Assembly: GCA_030731565.1 (NCBI GenBank)
Contig: JANQTT010000053.1
Span: 1-16,680, forward strand
Direction: 5' to 3'
DNA: 16,680 nucleotides
Source: Rickettsiaceae bacterium
Lineage (GTDB): Bacteria; Pseudomonadota; Alphaproteobacteria; Rickettsiales; Rickettsiaceae
Within the stretch, counting starts at the first letter, position 1, and each line of letters opens with the position of its first letter. Below are positions 7,425 to 15,005 of the stretch, piece by piece. Made by a program: the position numbers and the translations under genes. The notes beneath the pieces are model-generated. The model did no database searches, was not told where the DNA came from, and worked only from the letters and a program-made list of their open reading frames with translations.

Positions 7425-7458
7425 TACAAAATCGTGAAATTCAATTGACAGCGCCTTA

Positions 7459-9528
7459 TCAGTTCCTAAATATATCTGTAATAAATACTAGGTCTTCCGC
7501 TGCTTCTTTTAGATAGTCAAATCTGCCAGATGCTCCCATATGGCCAAAATCCATATTTGTTTTTAAGTAGAGCTTATTATTGCCTAGTTTTTTATCACGC
7601 AAACGAGCTACCCATTTTGCTGCTTCCCAATATCCAACCCTTGGGTCAGACAGTCCAGCCGTTACAAAGAGATGCGGGTAGTGTTGTGCTTTTACATTTT
7701 CATATGGAGAATAACTCAAAATATATTCAAAATATTCTTTGTCCTTTGGATTTCCCCATTCTTTAAATTCACCAGGAGTAAGTGGCAAATCTTCGTCCAG
7801 CATAGTATTGAGCACATCAACAAAAGGAACGTGTGCAATAGCAGCTTTAAATAGTTCTGGCTTTTGGTTAATTGCATTTCCAATCAGCATACCTCCCGCG
7901 CTGCCGCCTGCTATAACGATATTACCTTTAGAAGTATATTTTTCTTCCGCTAAAAATTCTGCGCAAGTCAGGAAATCATTGAAAGTTCTCTTTTTTGTTA
8001 AAAACTTAGCTGCCTCGTACCAATCATGTCCTAAATCATCACCGCCTCTAATATGGGCAATAGCATAAACAAAGCCTCTATTTGCCAGCGATACTGCAGA
8101 GTTCCTAAATGCAGGCGGAATTGAAATACCATAGGAGCCATATCCATAAAGGTATAAAGGATTTGATCCGTCTTTTTTGAATAAGGACTTTTTATAGAAT
8201 AAGCTTACTGGAACTCTGACTCCATCAGTTTTTATGTGTAGTCTTTCTACTTTATATTCTTTCGAGTCAAAACCACTTGGTATTTCCTGCACTTTAAGGG
8301 TTTCTAATTTTTCATTATCATAGTTATATTCATAAACTGTGCTTGGTTTAGCAAGTGAGGAATAGTTTACTCTGATATCATTTTCTTCGTAATTTGTTGA
8401 ATATAGGCTCGCAGTATAAGCTCCATCAGGAAATTTTATAGATTTTTCTTTATTGTCACTAAGTTTTTTAACAATTAACTCAGATAAGCCATTGATTTTG
8501 TAGTTTAATAAGAGGTAATCTTTTGTTATATCAAAATCAGAAAGGTATTTAAGCTTTTCTTCTTCAATATATATATCCCATGCTTTATCAATAGAATAGT
8601 CTTTTGATTCAGTTCTTAATATATGAAAATTTTTGGCTCCGTCATTAGTGCTTTTATAGAAATATCCACCGCCATGATCAATTGAAACTAAAATCCTATC
8701 TTTTCTTTTTGCTAATAGTTTTGGAGTAAAAGTTTTATCATCCATTTCTATGTAATAAACTTCATTGCTATCATGCCCGCTAATATTTAGTAGGATATAT
8801 TCCTTACTAGAGGTTTTTGAAGCTGATATCAGATATAAAGGATTTTTTTCATGGTAAATAAGTTTGTCGTCACTATTATTTGTTCCAAGTTTATGAAACA
8901 TAACCTTATCGCGTCTCCAATTTTCTGTAGTTGGAGAATAGAAAAAGCCAGTTTGATCTTCATGCCAAACAACGTTTCCTATGGTATTATCTATTTCATC
9001 AGTTAAGAATTCTTTGGTTTCTAAATTATAAATTTTGATTGAGTATTTTTCACCGCCTGTAAAATCTACAGAGTAGGCCAAAAGTTTGTGATCAGGGCTA
9101 ACAGAAAAAGCACCAAGGGCAGTAAACTCTTTGCCTTCAGCTAGCTTATTTACGTCTAGGATGATTTCTTCCTTATTTTTCACAGATCCTTCCTTTCTGC
9201 AATAGATAGGGTAATTTTTATCTGCTTCAGTGCGAGAATAATAGTAGTAATTATCTCGTTTTGTATGTGTCGTGGTATCTTCGAGCTTTATGCGTCCTTT
9301 TAATTCTTCAAAAAATTCTGTTTTTTTATTTTCTAATGGAGTTATATAATTTTTATAGTAAGTATTTTCTGCCTCTAGGTAAGATAGTACTTTTTTATCT
9401 TTAATATTATCAGGCCAACCATCAGCCCTGAGCCATGCGTATTCGTCTTCTAGCCTTACACCATGATGCTCGTAGCTATATGGAACTTTATTTGCAATTG
9501 GTGCGCTTGTTTCTTTTTTATTAATCAT
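7459..9528 (-). CDS. ptrB: oligopeptidase B (prolyl oligopeptidase family, S9A)
   Basis: This cytosolic serine peptidase cuts short peptides after Lys or Arg. The 689-residue protein has the expected order: an N-terminal segment (VPYSYEHHGVRLEDEYAWLR), a seven-bladed beta-propeller domain to about residue 400, then the alpha/beta-hydrolase domain. The catalytic triad is visible: Ser543 in GGSAGGML, Asp628 in LSDPRV and His663 in DFGHMGASGR. The supporting motif YGYGSYG is at the start of the hydrolase domain. I place the start at the ATG at 9528, which has AAGGAG five bases upstream. An in-frame ATG at 9579 would add 17 hydrophobic residues but has no good ribosome-binding site, and the shorter form matches the length of known oligopeptidase B. 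It is the last gene of the nth-glyA-nrdR run, 65 bases after nrdR. Confidence 0.93.
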   Translation of the reverse strand: MINKKETSAPIANKVPYSYEHHGVRLEDEYAWLRADGWPDNIKDKKVLSYLEAENTYYKNYITPLENKKTEFFEELKGRIKLEDTTTHTKRDNYYYYSRTEADKNYPIYCRKEGSVKNKEEIILDVNKLAEGKEFTALGAFSVSPDHKLLAYSVDFTGGEKYSIKIYNLETKEFLTDEIDNTIGNVVWHEDQTGFFYSPTTENWRRDKVMFHKLGTNNSDDKLIYHEKNPLYLISASKTSSKEYILLNISGHDSNEVYYIEMDDKTFTPKLLAKRKDRILVSIDHGGGYFYKSTNDGAKNFHILRTESKDYSIDKAWDIYIEEEKLKYLSDFDITKDYLLLNYKINGLSELIVKKLSDNKEKSIKFPDGAYTASLYSTNYEENDIRVNYSSLAKPSTVYEYNYDNEKLETLKVQEIPSGFDSKEYKVERLHIKTDGVRVPVSLFYKKSLFKKDGSNPLYLYGYGSYGISIPPAFRNSAVSLANRGFVYAIAHIRGGDDLGHDWYEAAKFLTKKRTFNDFLTCAEFLAEEKYTSKGNIVIAGGSAGGMLIGNAINQKPELFKAAIAHVPFVDVLNTMLDEDLPLTPGEFKEWGNPKDKEYFEYILSYSPYENVKAQHYPHLFVTAGLSDPRVGYWEAAKWVARLRDKKLGNNKLYLKTNMDFGHMGASGRFDYLKEAAEDLVFITDIFRN

Positions 9529-9533
9529 ATTTT

Positions 9534-9539
9534 CTCCTT
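9534..9539 (-). promoter_or_regulatory. ribosome-binding site that fixes the ptrB start
   Basis: AAGGAG on the minus strand lies five bases before the ATG at 9528. It is the strongest Shine-Dalgarno match in the window and argues against the longer ORF that begins at 9579. Confidence 0.8.
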
Positions 9540-9593
9540 GAAGTAAAAATACAGTTATGAGAATTAATATTGTATTCATATAATTATTTTTCT

Positions 9594-10043
9594 CTAATTT
9601 TTTATTTTGCTAATGAATTTTGCAAAATCCTGGGCATTAGAAAAGTCCTTATATACAGATGCAAACCTAATATATGCTACAGGATCTATTTTGGCTAGTT
9701 CTTGCATAATTAACTTGCCTATTGCTCTAGATTTAATTTCTTTTGTTGTCGAGCTTTCAAGTTCTAGGATTATACGCTCAGCAAGCTGTTCAATGTCTTC
9801 GTTAGTAAAATTCCTTTTTCTTAGAGCTGTTGTTATTGATTTAAGGATTTTTGTACGATCGAATGGTCTTTTTGCTCCTGTTCTTTTAACAACAATTAAT
9901 TCCCTAAATTGTACACGTTCAAATGTAGTAAAACGACCATTGCAACTGCTGCAATGACGCCTCCTGCGGATTGCTTTTGCTTCATCAGTCTCTCTGGAAT
10001 CTTTTACAGAAGTAATTTTTGCTTCACAGAACGGGCACTTCAT
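9594..10043 (-). CDS. nrdR: transcriptional repressor NrdR
   Basis: NrdR represses ribonucleotide reductase genes when dATP/ATP levels signal enough DNA precursors. The 149-residue protein is standard length. It has the N-terminal zinc ribbon (Cys3, Cys6, Cys31, Cys34 in MKCPFC and HCSSCNGRF) with the RRRR-type basic patch at 26-29. The ATP-cone domain occupies about 46-136 (VVKRTGAKRPFDRTKILKSI through DPVAYIRFASVYKDF). It begins three bases after the glyA stop, so it is co-transcribed with glyA, an arrangement common in alphaproteobacteria. No Shine-Dalgarno site is obvious, which suggests coupling to glyA translation. No NrdR box was evident in the window and no nrd gene is present. Confidence 0.97.
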   Translation of the reverse strand: MKCPFCEAKITSVKDSRETDEAKAIRRRRHCSSCNGRFTTFERVQFRELIVVKRTGAKRPFDRTKILKSITTALRKRNFTNEDIEQLAERIILELESSTTKEIKSRAIGKLIMQELAKIDPVAYIRFASVYKDFSNAQDFAKFISKIKN

Positions 10044-10046
10044 AAA

Positions 10047-11315
10047 TTATAAATTGTGTTTTTGATATATAGGAAATTTACCTGTTAAAGCTCTCACTTT
10101 TATATAAACTTCTTCTTCTATCTTGCTGTTATTTTCTGATTTTATTAATCCGTCAAGGACGTCAGCAATTAAATGGCCTGTTATTGTGAATTCTTCTTCT
10201 TGAAATCCTCTTGTAGTGCATGCCGGAGTGCCAAAGCGAACACCTGATGTAATAAACGGCGAAGTATCATCGTATGGTACTGTGTTCTTATTAGAAGTAA
10301 TGCCAGCTCGATCTAAGGACTCTGATGCAAGTTTTCCTGTAAGCCCGTGTTTTCTAAGGTCAAGCACAACTATATGGTTTACAGTTCCGTTTGTTAGTAT
10401 TTCATATCCTCTACTTTGCAGAGTTTTTCCAAGGGTTTTAGCATTTTTTAATACTTGTTTTATGTACTTTTTATAATCATCTGATAACGCTTCCTTAAAA
10501 GCCACAGCTTTGGCTGCGATCACATGCATAAGTGGGCCGCCTTGCAAACCAGGGAAAACTGCTTTGTTCATTAGTTTGCCTATTTCTGGATCGTCAGAAA
10601 GAATGACACCACCTCTTGGGCCGCGCAGAGTTTTATGAGTAGTGGATGTTGCAACATGTGCATGAGGAAATGGACTAGGGTGATTACCTGTAGCTATTAT
10701 TCCAGCAATATGCGCAATATCTGCCATTAAATAGGCGTCAACTTTATCGGCAATTTCTCTAAATTTTTTGAAGTCCAATTCTTGAGTATAGCTTGAAAAA
10801 CCAGCTATTATTAACTTTGGTTTGTGCTGCAATGCTAATCTTTCAACTTCAGCAAAATCTATATGATTTTTTTCTTTATCAACGCCATAAAAAACAGGAT
10901 TAAACCATTTCCCAGATTGATTAGGAGCCGCGCCATGAGTCAAATGTCCACCGCAATCTAATGACATAGCAAGGATTGTATCACCCGGCTTAAGTAAGGC
11001 TAGGTATACTGCCTGATTTGCCTGCGACCCAGAATGGGGTTGAACATTAGCATACTCACAATTAAACAGCTTTTTTAACCTGTTTATTGCAATATTTTCA
11101 ATTTTATCAACTTCTGCGCAGCCACAGTAATACCTTTTTCCTGGAAAGCCTTCTGCATATTTATTTGTCAGCACTGATCCTTGAGCTTCCATTACAGCTC
11201 TGCTTGTAAAATTCTCTGACGCAATTAGTTCTATACAATCTTCTTGTCTGTTTTTTTCGCTGGTAATAATTTCACTTATTTCAGGATCAATAATGCTCAA
11301 ATTTTGGTTTATCAT
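10047..11315 (-). CDS. glyA: serine hydroxymethyltransferase
   Basis: This PLP enzyme interconverts serine plus tetrahydrofolate with glycine plus methylene-tetrahydrofolate, the main one-carbon source for thymidylate and purines. The 422-residue protein is full length. The key parts are [11 protein letters not shown] (28-38), the [19 protein letters not shown] region (51-65, here with YYCGCAEVD), [11 protein letters not shown] (94-104), MADIAHIAG with Asp199 and His202, and the PLP-binding Lys228 in [12 protein letters not shown]. The C-terminal [14 protein letters not shown] motif is present. The ATG at 11315 has AGGAG seven bases upstream. It lies 10 bases after the hydrolase gene and three before nrdR, inside one operon. 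The tail [11 protein letters not shown] is normal for the family. Confidence 0.98.
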   Translation of the reverse strand: MINQNLSIIDPEISEIITSEKNRQEDCIELIASENFTSRAVMEAQGSVLTNKYAEGFPGKRYYCGCAEVDKIENIAINRLKKLFNCEYANVQPHSGSQANQAVYLALLKPGDTILAMSLDCGGHLTHGAAPNQSGKWFNPVFYGVDKEKNHIDFAEVERLALQHKPKLIIAGFSSYTQELDFKKFREIADKVDAYLMADIAHIAGIIATGNHPSPFPHAHVATSTTHKTLRGPRGGVILSDDPEIGKLMNKAVFPGLQGGPLMHVIAAKAVAFKEALSDDYKKYIKQVLKNAKTLGKTLQSRGYEILTNGTVNHIVVLDLRKHGLTGKLASESLDRAGITSNKNTVPYDDTSPFITSGVRFGTPACTTRGFQEEEFTITGHLIADVLDGLIKSENNSKIEEEVYIKVRALTGKFPIYQKHNL

Positions 11316-11325
11316 GTAGAAGCTC

Positions 11326-11958
11326 CTATTTTAGTTCATTCAAAAATTTTAGCGCAAACTCTATCCCTTTTCCGTCGATAGAGTGGGTAAGGTTAGGAAT
11401 TAATAGCAATTTATGTTTAATGTTATTTTTTGTACAATATTGTGCAAGTTTTATACTTTCGTTAGCTTCTACTATATCATCGTCTTCGCCGTGGACAATG
11501 CATATAGGTGTAGCAGAGTTTTTAAGTGTTGGAGGAGGAATTAGCCTTCCGGAAAAACCAAGCATTCCTTTAAATGGTTTGTCCTGAGTAAGCGTTAAGT
11601 ATATTCCCATCATTGTACCTTGAGAAAAACCAAATAGTACTGTATCTTTATTTTCTATACCGAGCTCCTTTTGCTTGATAGTAATTTGCTCTTGTACTTT
11701 AGACGCATTTTTTTGAGCTAATTTTAATATCGTTGTGGGTGTTCTATCTTGCAGGCTAAACCATTGACGACCAAAAGGGGCCATATCATAATTTTCAATA
11801 CCATGTGGCGATGCAAAATGATATCCTTTTAAAGAATTTTGCATATACGGTACTAAACTAATTAAATCATTGCCATCAGATCCAACACCATGCAAAAAAA
11901 CCATTAATTTTGTTGGATTTCCATTTAGAGCTTTAATTTCGGGATAGTTATTATACAT
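11326..11958 (-). CDS. alpha/beta hydrolase, phospholipase/carboxylesterase family
   Basis: This 210-residue serine hydrolase belongs to the YpfH/EstB-like carboxylesterase group (PF02230 type), which includes acyl-protein thioesterases. An early oxyanion-hole motif [13 protein letters not shown] (19-31) is followed by the nucleophile Ser112 in [10 protein letters not shown], Asp160 in [10 protein letters not shown] and His192 in NLTHSIDG, giving a complete Ser-Asp-His triad. There is no signal peptide, so it should act in the cytoplasm. The natural substrate is unknown; short-chain esters or thioesters are typical of the family. The ATG at 11958 has AAGGA six to seven bases upstream and overlaps the 3' end of nth by eight bases, so it is translationally coupled and in the same operon. 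Confidence 0.85.
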   Translation of the reverse strand: MYNNYPEIKALNGNPTKLMVFLHGVGSDGNDLISLVPYMQNSLKGYHFASPHGIENYDMAPFGRQWFSLQDRTPTTILKLAQKNASKVQEQITIKQKELGIENKDTVLFGFSQGTMMGIYLTLTQDKPFKGMLGFSGRLIPPPTLKNSATPICIVHGEDDDIVEANESIKLAQYCTKNNIKHKLLLIPNLTHSIDGKGIEFALKFLNELK

Positions 11959-12586
11959 TATTTTCCTTATAATATTTACAATATTCAGTTATTTGACATC
12001 TAGAGCATAGAGGGCTCCTAGCTTTGCATACATATCTACCATGTAGAATAAGCCAATGGTGCCCATGATAAAGCCATTTCTTAGGTATTTTTTTAAGTAG
12101 ATCTTTTTCTACTTTTTCTGGCGTGCTTCCTGCGCTAAGTCCTATCCTATTAGAGACTCTGTAAACATGGGTATCTACCGCCATTGTTGGTTTTCCAAAT
12201 GCACAATTTAATATTACATTTGCTGTTTTTCTACCGATACCAGGTAATTTTATTAATTCGTCAAATTCTGACGGGATATCAGAATTATATTTATCGATTA
12301 AAATTTTGCAAAGTGCAATAATATTTTTTGCTTTTGAATTATATAATCCAATTGTTTTTATGTATTGTTTTAACCCATCTTCTCCGAGGGATAATATTTT
12401 TTCTGGCGTGTTGTAAGTCGGAAACAATAATTTAGTAGATTTATTTACAGAAATATCAGTAGCTTGAGCTGATAATATGACAGCAATACTAAGGGTGAAA
12501 TTATTAGTAAACTCTAATTCGGTTTTTGGTTTAGGGTCATTATTACTAAAAATCTCAAAGATTCGATTAATTATCTTGCTGTTCAT
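11951..12586 (-). CDS. nth: endonuclease III
   Basis: This bifunctional DNA glycosylase/AP lyase removes oxidised pyrimidines in base-excision repair. The 211-residue protein matches the family length. The helix-hairpin-helix [11 protein letters not shown] carries the catalytic Lys120, and [14 protein letters not shown] carries Asp138, the same numbering as the E. coli enzyme. The C-terminal 4Fe-4S cluster ligands Cys187, Cys194, Cys197 and Cys203 have the classic C-x6-C-x2-C-x5-C spacing. The LSAQATD motif (39-44 region) is also present. It is the first gene of the leftward operon. Its ATG is about 30 bases from a copy of the shared promoter-like motif. Confidence 0.98.
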   Translation of the reverse strand: MNSKIINRIFEIFSNNDPKPKTELEFTNNFTLSIAVILSAQATDISVNKSTKLLFPTYNTPEKILSLGEDGLKQYIKTIGLYNSKAKNIIALCKILIDKYNSDIPSEFDELIKLPGIGRKTANVILNCAFGKPTMAVDTHVYRVSNRIGLSAGSTPEKVEKDLLKKIPKKWLYHGHHWLILHGRYVCKARSPLCSRCQITEYCKYYKENNV

Positions 12587-12616
12587 TAACTCTTAAGGAT
12601 AAAATAAATTTCTAAA

Positions 12617-12637
12617 TGCGAACCTGAAGATAAGAAA
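12617..12637 (-). promoter_or_regulatory. shared promoter-like motif, copy 3 (toward nth)
   Basis: On the minus strand this reads TTTCTTATCT, four bases, then GTTCGCA without its first G. TTTAGAA follows where the grxD copy has TATAAT. It ends about 30 bases before the nth ATG, a suitable distance for a promoter with a short leader. Confidence 0.4.
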
Positions 12638-12709
12638 TATAGGAGATTTTATATCAAATAGTGTATATTATGTAGAAAATATACAAATTTTCTTATCTTT
12701 GGGTTCGCG
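12617..12709. repeat. imperfect inverted repeat in the nth/grxD divergent region
   Basis: The arms at 12618-12638 and 12688-12708 match at 18 of 21 positions as reverse complements and are separated by 49 AT-rich bases. Each arm contains the motif TTTCTTATCT-N4-TTCGC read outward (minus strand for nth, plus strand for grxD). It could be a symmetric pair of promoter-proximal binding sites serving both operons, or a small palindromic repeat element. The third copy near 3906, also in a divergent region, favours a regulatory or dispersed-motif role over chance. Confidence 0.5.
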
Positions 12710-12716
12710 TTATAAT
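12689..12716 (+). promoter_or_regulatory. shared promoter-like motif, copy 2, with grxD -10
   Basis: TTTCTTATCT (12689-12698) and TTCGCG (12704-12709) are followed at once by a perfect TATAAT at 12711-12716, some 74 bases before the grxD start. There is no TTGACA-like -35 at the normal spacing, so an activator bound at the motif, or a different sigma factor, may replace it. Confidence 0.5.
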
Positions 12717-12789
12717 ACATATTTATTTTATATGATATCTTATGTATTATACAGAGCTTAATGGGCAAATTAAAAAATAAGGTAAAAAT

Positions 12790-13167
12790 ATGAGTGAAAA
12801 TGAAGTATTCAAGCAAATTAAAGAACACGTTTCTAGTAATGAAGTCGTATTATTTATGAAGGGCACTGCAGATTTTCCCCAATGTGGATTTTCTGCGATG
12901 GTTGTAGGGATATTACAAACATTAGGTTTAAAATTTAAAGATATAAATGTTTTGACTGATAATGACCTTCGGCAGGGTATAAAAGAATATTCAGATTGGC
13001 CGACAATTCCTCAGCTTTATATTGGCGGGGAATTTATTGGAGGCTGTGATGTTGTCAGGGAGTTATATGAAAGTGGAGAATTAAATAATATCCTTAAAGT
13101 TGCATATACCAGCCATATGAATACCTTAAATCAGCATAATGAAGAAAATATAGGGGCTAAAAATTAG
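12790..13167 (+). CDS. grxD: monothiol glutaredoxin (CGFS type, Grx4/Grx5)
   Basis: CGFS glutaredoxins bind a 2Fe-2S cluster with glutathione and pass it on to client proteins. The 125-residue protein has a thioredoxin fold with VVLFMKGTADFPQCGFS: Lys24 contacts glutathione and Cys32 is the active cysteine. The TIPQLYIGGEFIGGCDVV segment carries the cis-proline and the glycine pair. The last roughly 20 residues (TSHMNTLNQHNEENIGAKN) extend beyond the usual domain and are polar. It is the first gene of the rightward set, 28 bases before the ABC ATPase. Its link to ygfZ two genes later fits a shared role in iron-sulfur cluster delivery. Only a GGTAA-like weak ribosome-binding site is seen. Confidence 0.95.
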   Translation: MSENEVFKQIKEHVSSNEVVLFMKGTADFPQCGFSAMVVGILQTLGLKFKDINVLTDNDLRQGIKEYSDWPTIPQLYIGGEFIGGCDVVRELYESGELNNILKVAYTSHMNTLNQHNEENIGAKN

Positions 13168-13195
13168 GATTAACCTTGGTAAAAAAAATATAGTT

Positions 13196-14128
13196 ATGAA
13201 ACAAGATGCAATCTTAATAGAAAACCTAACAAAAAAATATGAAGAAAAACGTACTGGAAGCGGTTTTCTAGCATTAAACAACTTAAACCTTAAAATTCCA
13301 CAAGGTTCTATATTTGGTTTGCTTGGGCCAAACGGCGCTGGAAAGTCAACTTTAATTAATATCCTTGCTGGTACAGTAGTAATGACTGAAGGGCGGGTGA
13401 GCGTTATGGGAACTGACATTGCAGAATTTCCCAAAAAAGCCAAATCTCTTATTGGTATTGTGCCTCAAGAAATTGTTTATGATACTTTTTTTCCTATCAG
13501 GCAAGCTTTGGAATTTACGGCTGGGTATTATGGAGTTCCAAAAAATGAAAGAAAAACCGAAGAAATACTTAAGGCATTAGGTTTATGGGATAAAAGAAAT
13601 AGTTTTCCGCAACGTCTATCTGGTGGAATGAAAAGAAGATTCTTAATTGCAAAAGCAATGGTGCATTCACCAAAAGTACTAGTACTGGATGAACCAACAG
13701 CAGGGGTGGATATTGAGCTTAGAAACCAGCTGTGGGATTATGTACGCGAATTAAATAAAAAAGGTATGACTATTATCATTACAACGCATTATTTGGCAGA
13801 AGCACAAGAACTATGCGATGAAATAGCGTTTATAAATAAAGGTAAAATAATAAAGCAAGATACAAAGACAAATTTACTTTATGAACTTGGCACCAGACAT
13901 ATTGACGTTGAGTTTAATAGCGATATAGCGAAAAATAGTTTTAAAATACCTTCTGAATTTGAATATAAAATTATTGCAAATAATAAAGTGCGTTTTCAGC
14001 TCAATTCAAAAGACAATAACTATACGAATTTGCTAAAACATATTTCTAGTACTGATATTGAAATCAAAGATATTAGAACTTCGCAACCTGATCTTGAGAA
14101 AATTTTTCATAAAATTATGAGAGACTAA
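13196..14128 (+). CDS. ABC-2-type transporter ATP-binding protein
   Basis: This 310-residue ATPase would drive export by an ABC-2 permease at the inner membrane. The nucleotide-binding domain is complete: Walker A GPNGAGKST (44-52), Q-loop Gln91, signature LSGGMKRR (141-148), Walker B VLVLDEPTAGVD (161-172) and the switch His198 in TTHYLAEAQ. The last 90 residues form the C-terminal regulatory extension typical of YadG, NodI and CcmA-like export ATPases, ending in DLEKIFHKIM. The closest general type is YadG, whose permease YadH is normally next door. Here the following gene is ygfZ, five bases away, so the ATPase is separated from its permease. The substrate is unknown. There is no clear Shine-Dalgarno site. 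Confidence 0.9.
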   Translation: MKQDAILIENLTKKYEEKRTGSGFLALNNLNLKIPQGSIFGLLGPNGAGKSTLINILAGTVVMTEGRVSVMGTDIAEFPKKAKSLIGIVPQEIVYDTFFPIRQALEFTAGYYGVPKNERKTEEILKALGLWDKRNSFPQRLSGGMKRRFLIAKAMVHSPKVLVLDEPTAGVDIELRNQLWDYVRELNKKGMTIIITTHYLAEAQELCDEIAFINKGKIIKQDTKTNLLYELGTRHIDVEFNSDIAKNSFKIPSEFEYKIIANNKVRFQLNSKDNNYTNLLKHISSTDIEIKDIRTSQPDLEKIFHKIMRD

Positions 14129-14133
14129 ACTTT

Positions 14134-14949
14134 ATGGTTGAGTTATTAGAAGACCGGGTAATTATGAATATACATGGCCTTGATGCTGAAAAATTTCTTC
14201 AAGGCCAGACTACTAATGATATAATAAAAAATCGTTATTCATACAACTTTATCCTTAATAACCAAGGGCGTTATTTGTTTGATTTCTTTGTTTTTAGAGA
14301 AAGCAATAAATCATTTTATATAGATATACATAAAAATTCGGCTGAAGCATTTCTTAAAAGACGTTCAATGTATAAGCTAAGGAGCCAAGTTGAGCTAAAA
14401 GATATTTCAGAAGATTTTTTTGTTTTGTACTCAAAGGAGATTATCGATAACGCATTATTTTCTTTGCAAGATCCTAGAAATAACAAGTTGGGATACCGTT
14501 CAATAATTAAAGGAAACAAATTTAATAAAGATAAAAACTACTCAACAAATTTATATCTAAAAGATAAATATGACTTTGCGATTATAGATGGAGATATCGA
14601 CCTTATTTATGAAAAATCCATTCCTATTGAGTATGGCGCAGATAACCTTAATGCTATTGATTATCAAAAAGGGTGTTATATTGGGCAGGAAGTAATATCT
14701 AGAGCAAAGTACCAAGGGGTAGTAAGAAAAAAAATTTATAAACTGAACTTTGATACGGAAGTTGCGCCTATTGATAAAGGTGCTATGGTAACAGACTTGA
14801 ATGGTAACAAGCTTGGGATTGTGTGCTCACGTTACGAAAAAGTAGCTATTGTACAGTTAAGAGAAGAAAAGTACTTGGGCTTAGAGAAAAAAATAGCTAT
14901 CATTGACCATCAACCGGCAAGTATTCAAGTGCCTGTTTGGGTTCGTTAA
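14134..14949 (+). CDS. ygfZ: YgfZ/IBA57-family folate-binding protein
   Basis: YgfZ proteins bind folate and help assemble or repair 4Fe-4S proteins such as MiaB and aconitase-type enzymes. The 271-residue protein is somewhat short but typical for alphaproteobacteria. The N-terminal GcvT-like part includes IHGLDAEKFLQGQTTNDI (13-30) and the NNQGRYLFDFF strand. The family signature KGCYIGQEVISR places the conserved Cys181 at residues 179-190. A C-terminal beta domain ends with GLEKKIAI. The ATG lies five bases after the ABC ATPase stop, so the two are co-transcribed. With the CGFS glutaredoxin upstream it parallels the mitochondrial pair GRX5-IBA57. Confidence 0.93.
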   Translation: MVELLEDRVIMNIHGLDAEKFLQGQTTNDIIKNRYSYNFILNNQGRYLFDFFVFRESNKSFYIDIHKNSAEAFLKRRSMYKLRSQVELKDISEDFFVLYSKEIIDNALFSLQDPRNNKLGYRSIIKGNKFNKDKNYSTNLYLKDKYDFAIIDGDIDLIYEKSIPIEYGADNLNAIDYQKGCYIGQEVISRAKYQGVVRKKIYKLNFDTEVAPIDKGAMVTDLNGNKLGIVCSRYEKVAIVQLREEKYLGLEKKIAIIDHQPASIQVPVWVR

Positions 14950-15005
14950 TAAAATATTTATCAAAAGTTAAGCTTTTAGAGCAAATAGAGAAAATACTAT
15001 TATTT

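Noticed and set aside
9529..9579. N-terminal hydrophobic extension of PtrB that could be a signal peptide
   Set aside because: The stretch is short, has no basic N-terminal residues or cleavage-site pattern, and lacks a ribosome-binding site. AAGGAG stands just before the internal ATG, and the shorter form fits the family length.
12617..12709. RpoH (heat-shock) promoters, because CTTATCT fits the alphaproteobacterial -10 pattern
   Set aside because: No CTTG-type -35 lies about 17 bases upstream of any of the three copies.
14937..15005. Longer flbD frame starting at a TTG inside ygfZ
   Set aside because: The ATG at 15006 gives the MRLLIIG receiver start expected for the family; the extra 23 residues have no match to it.
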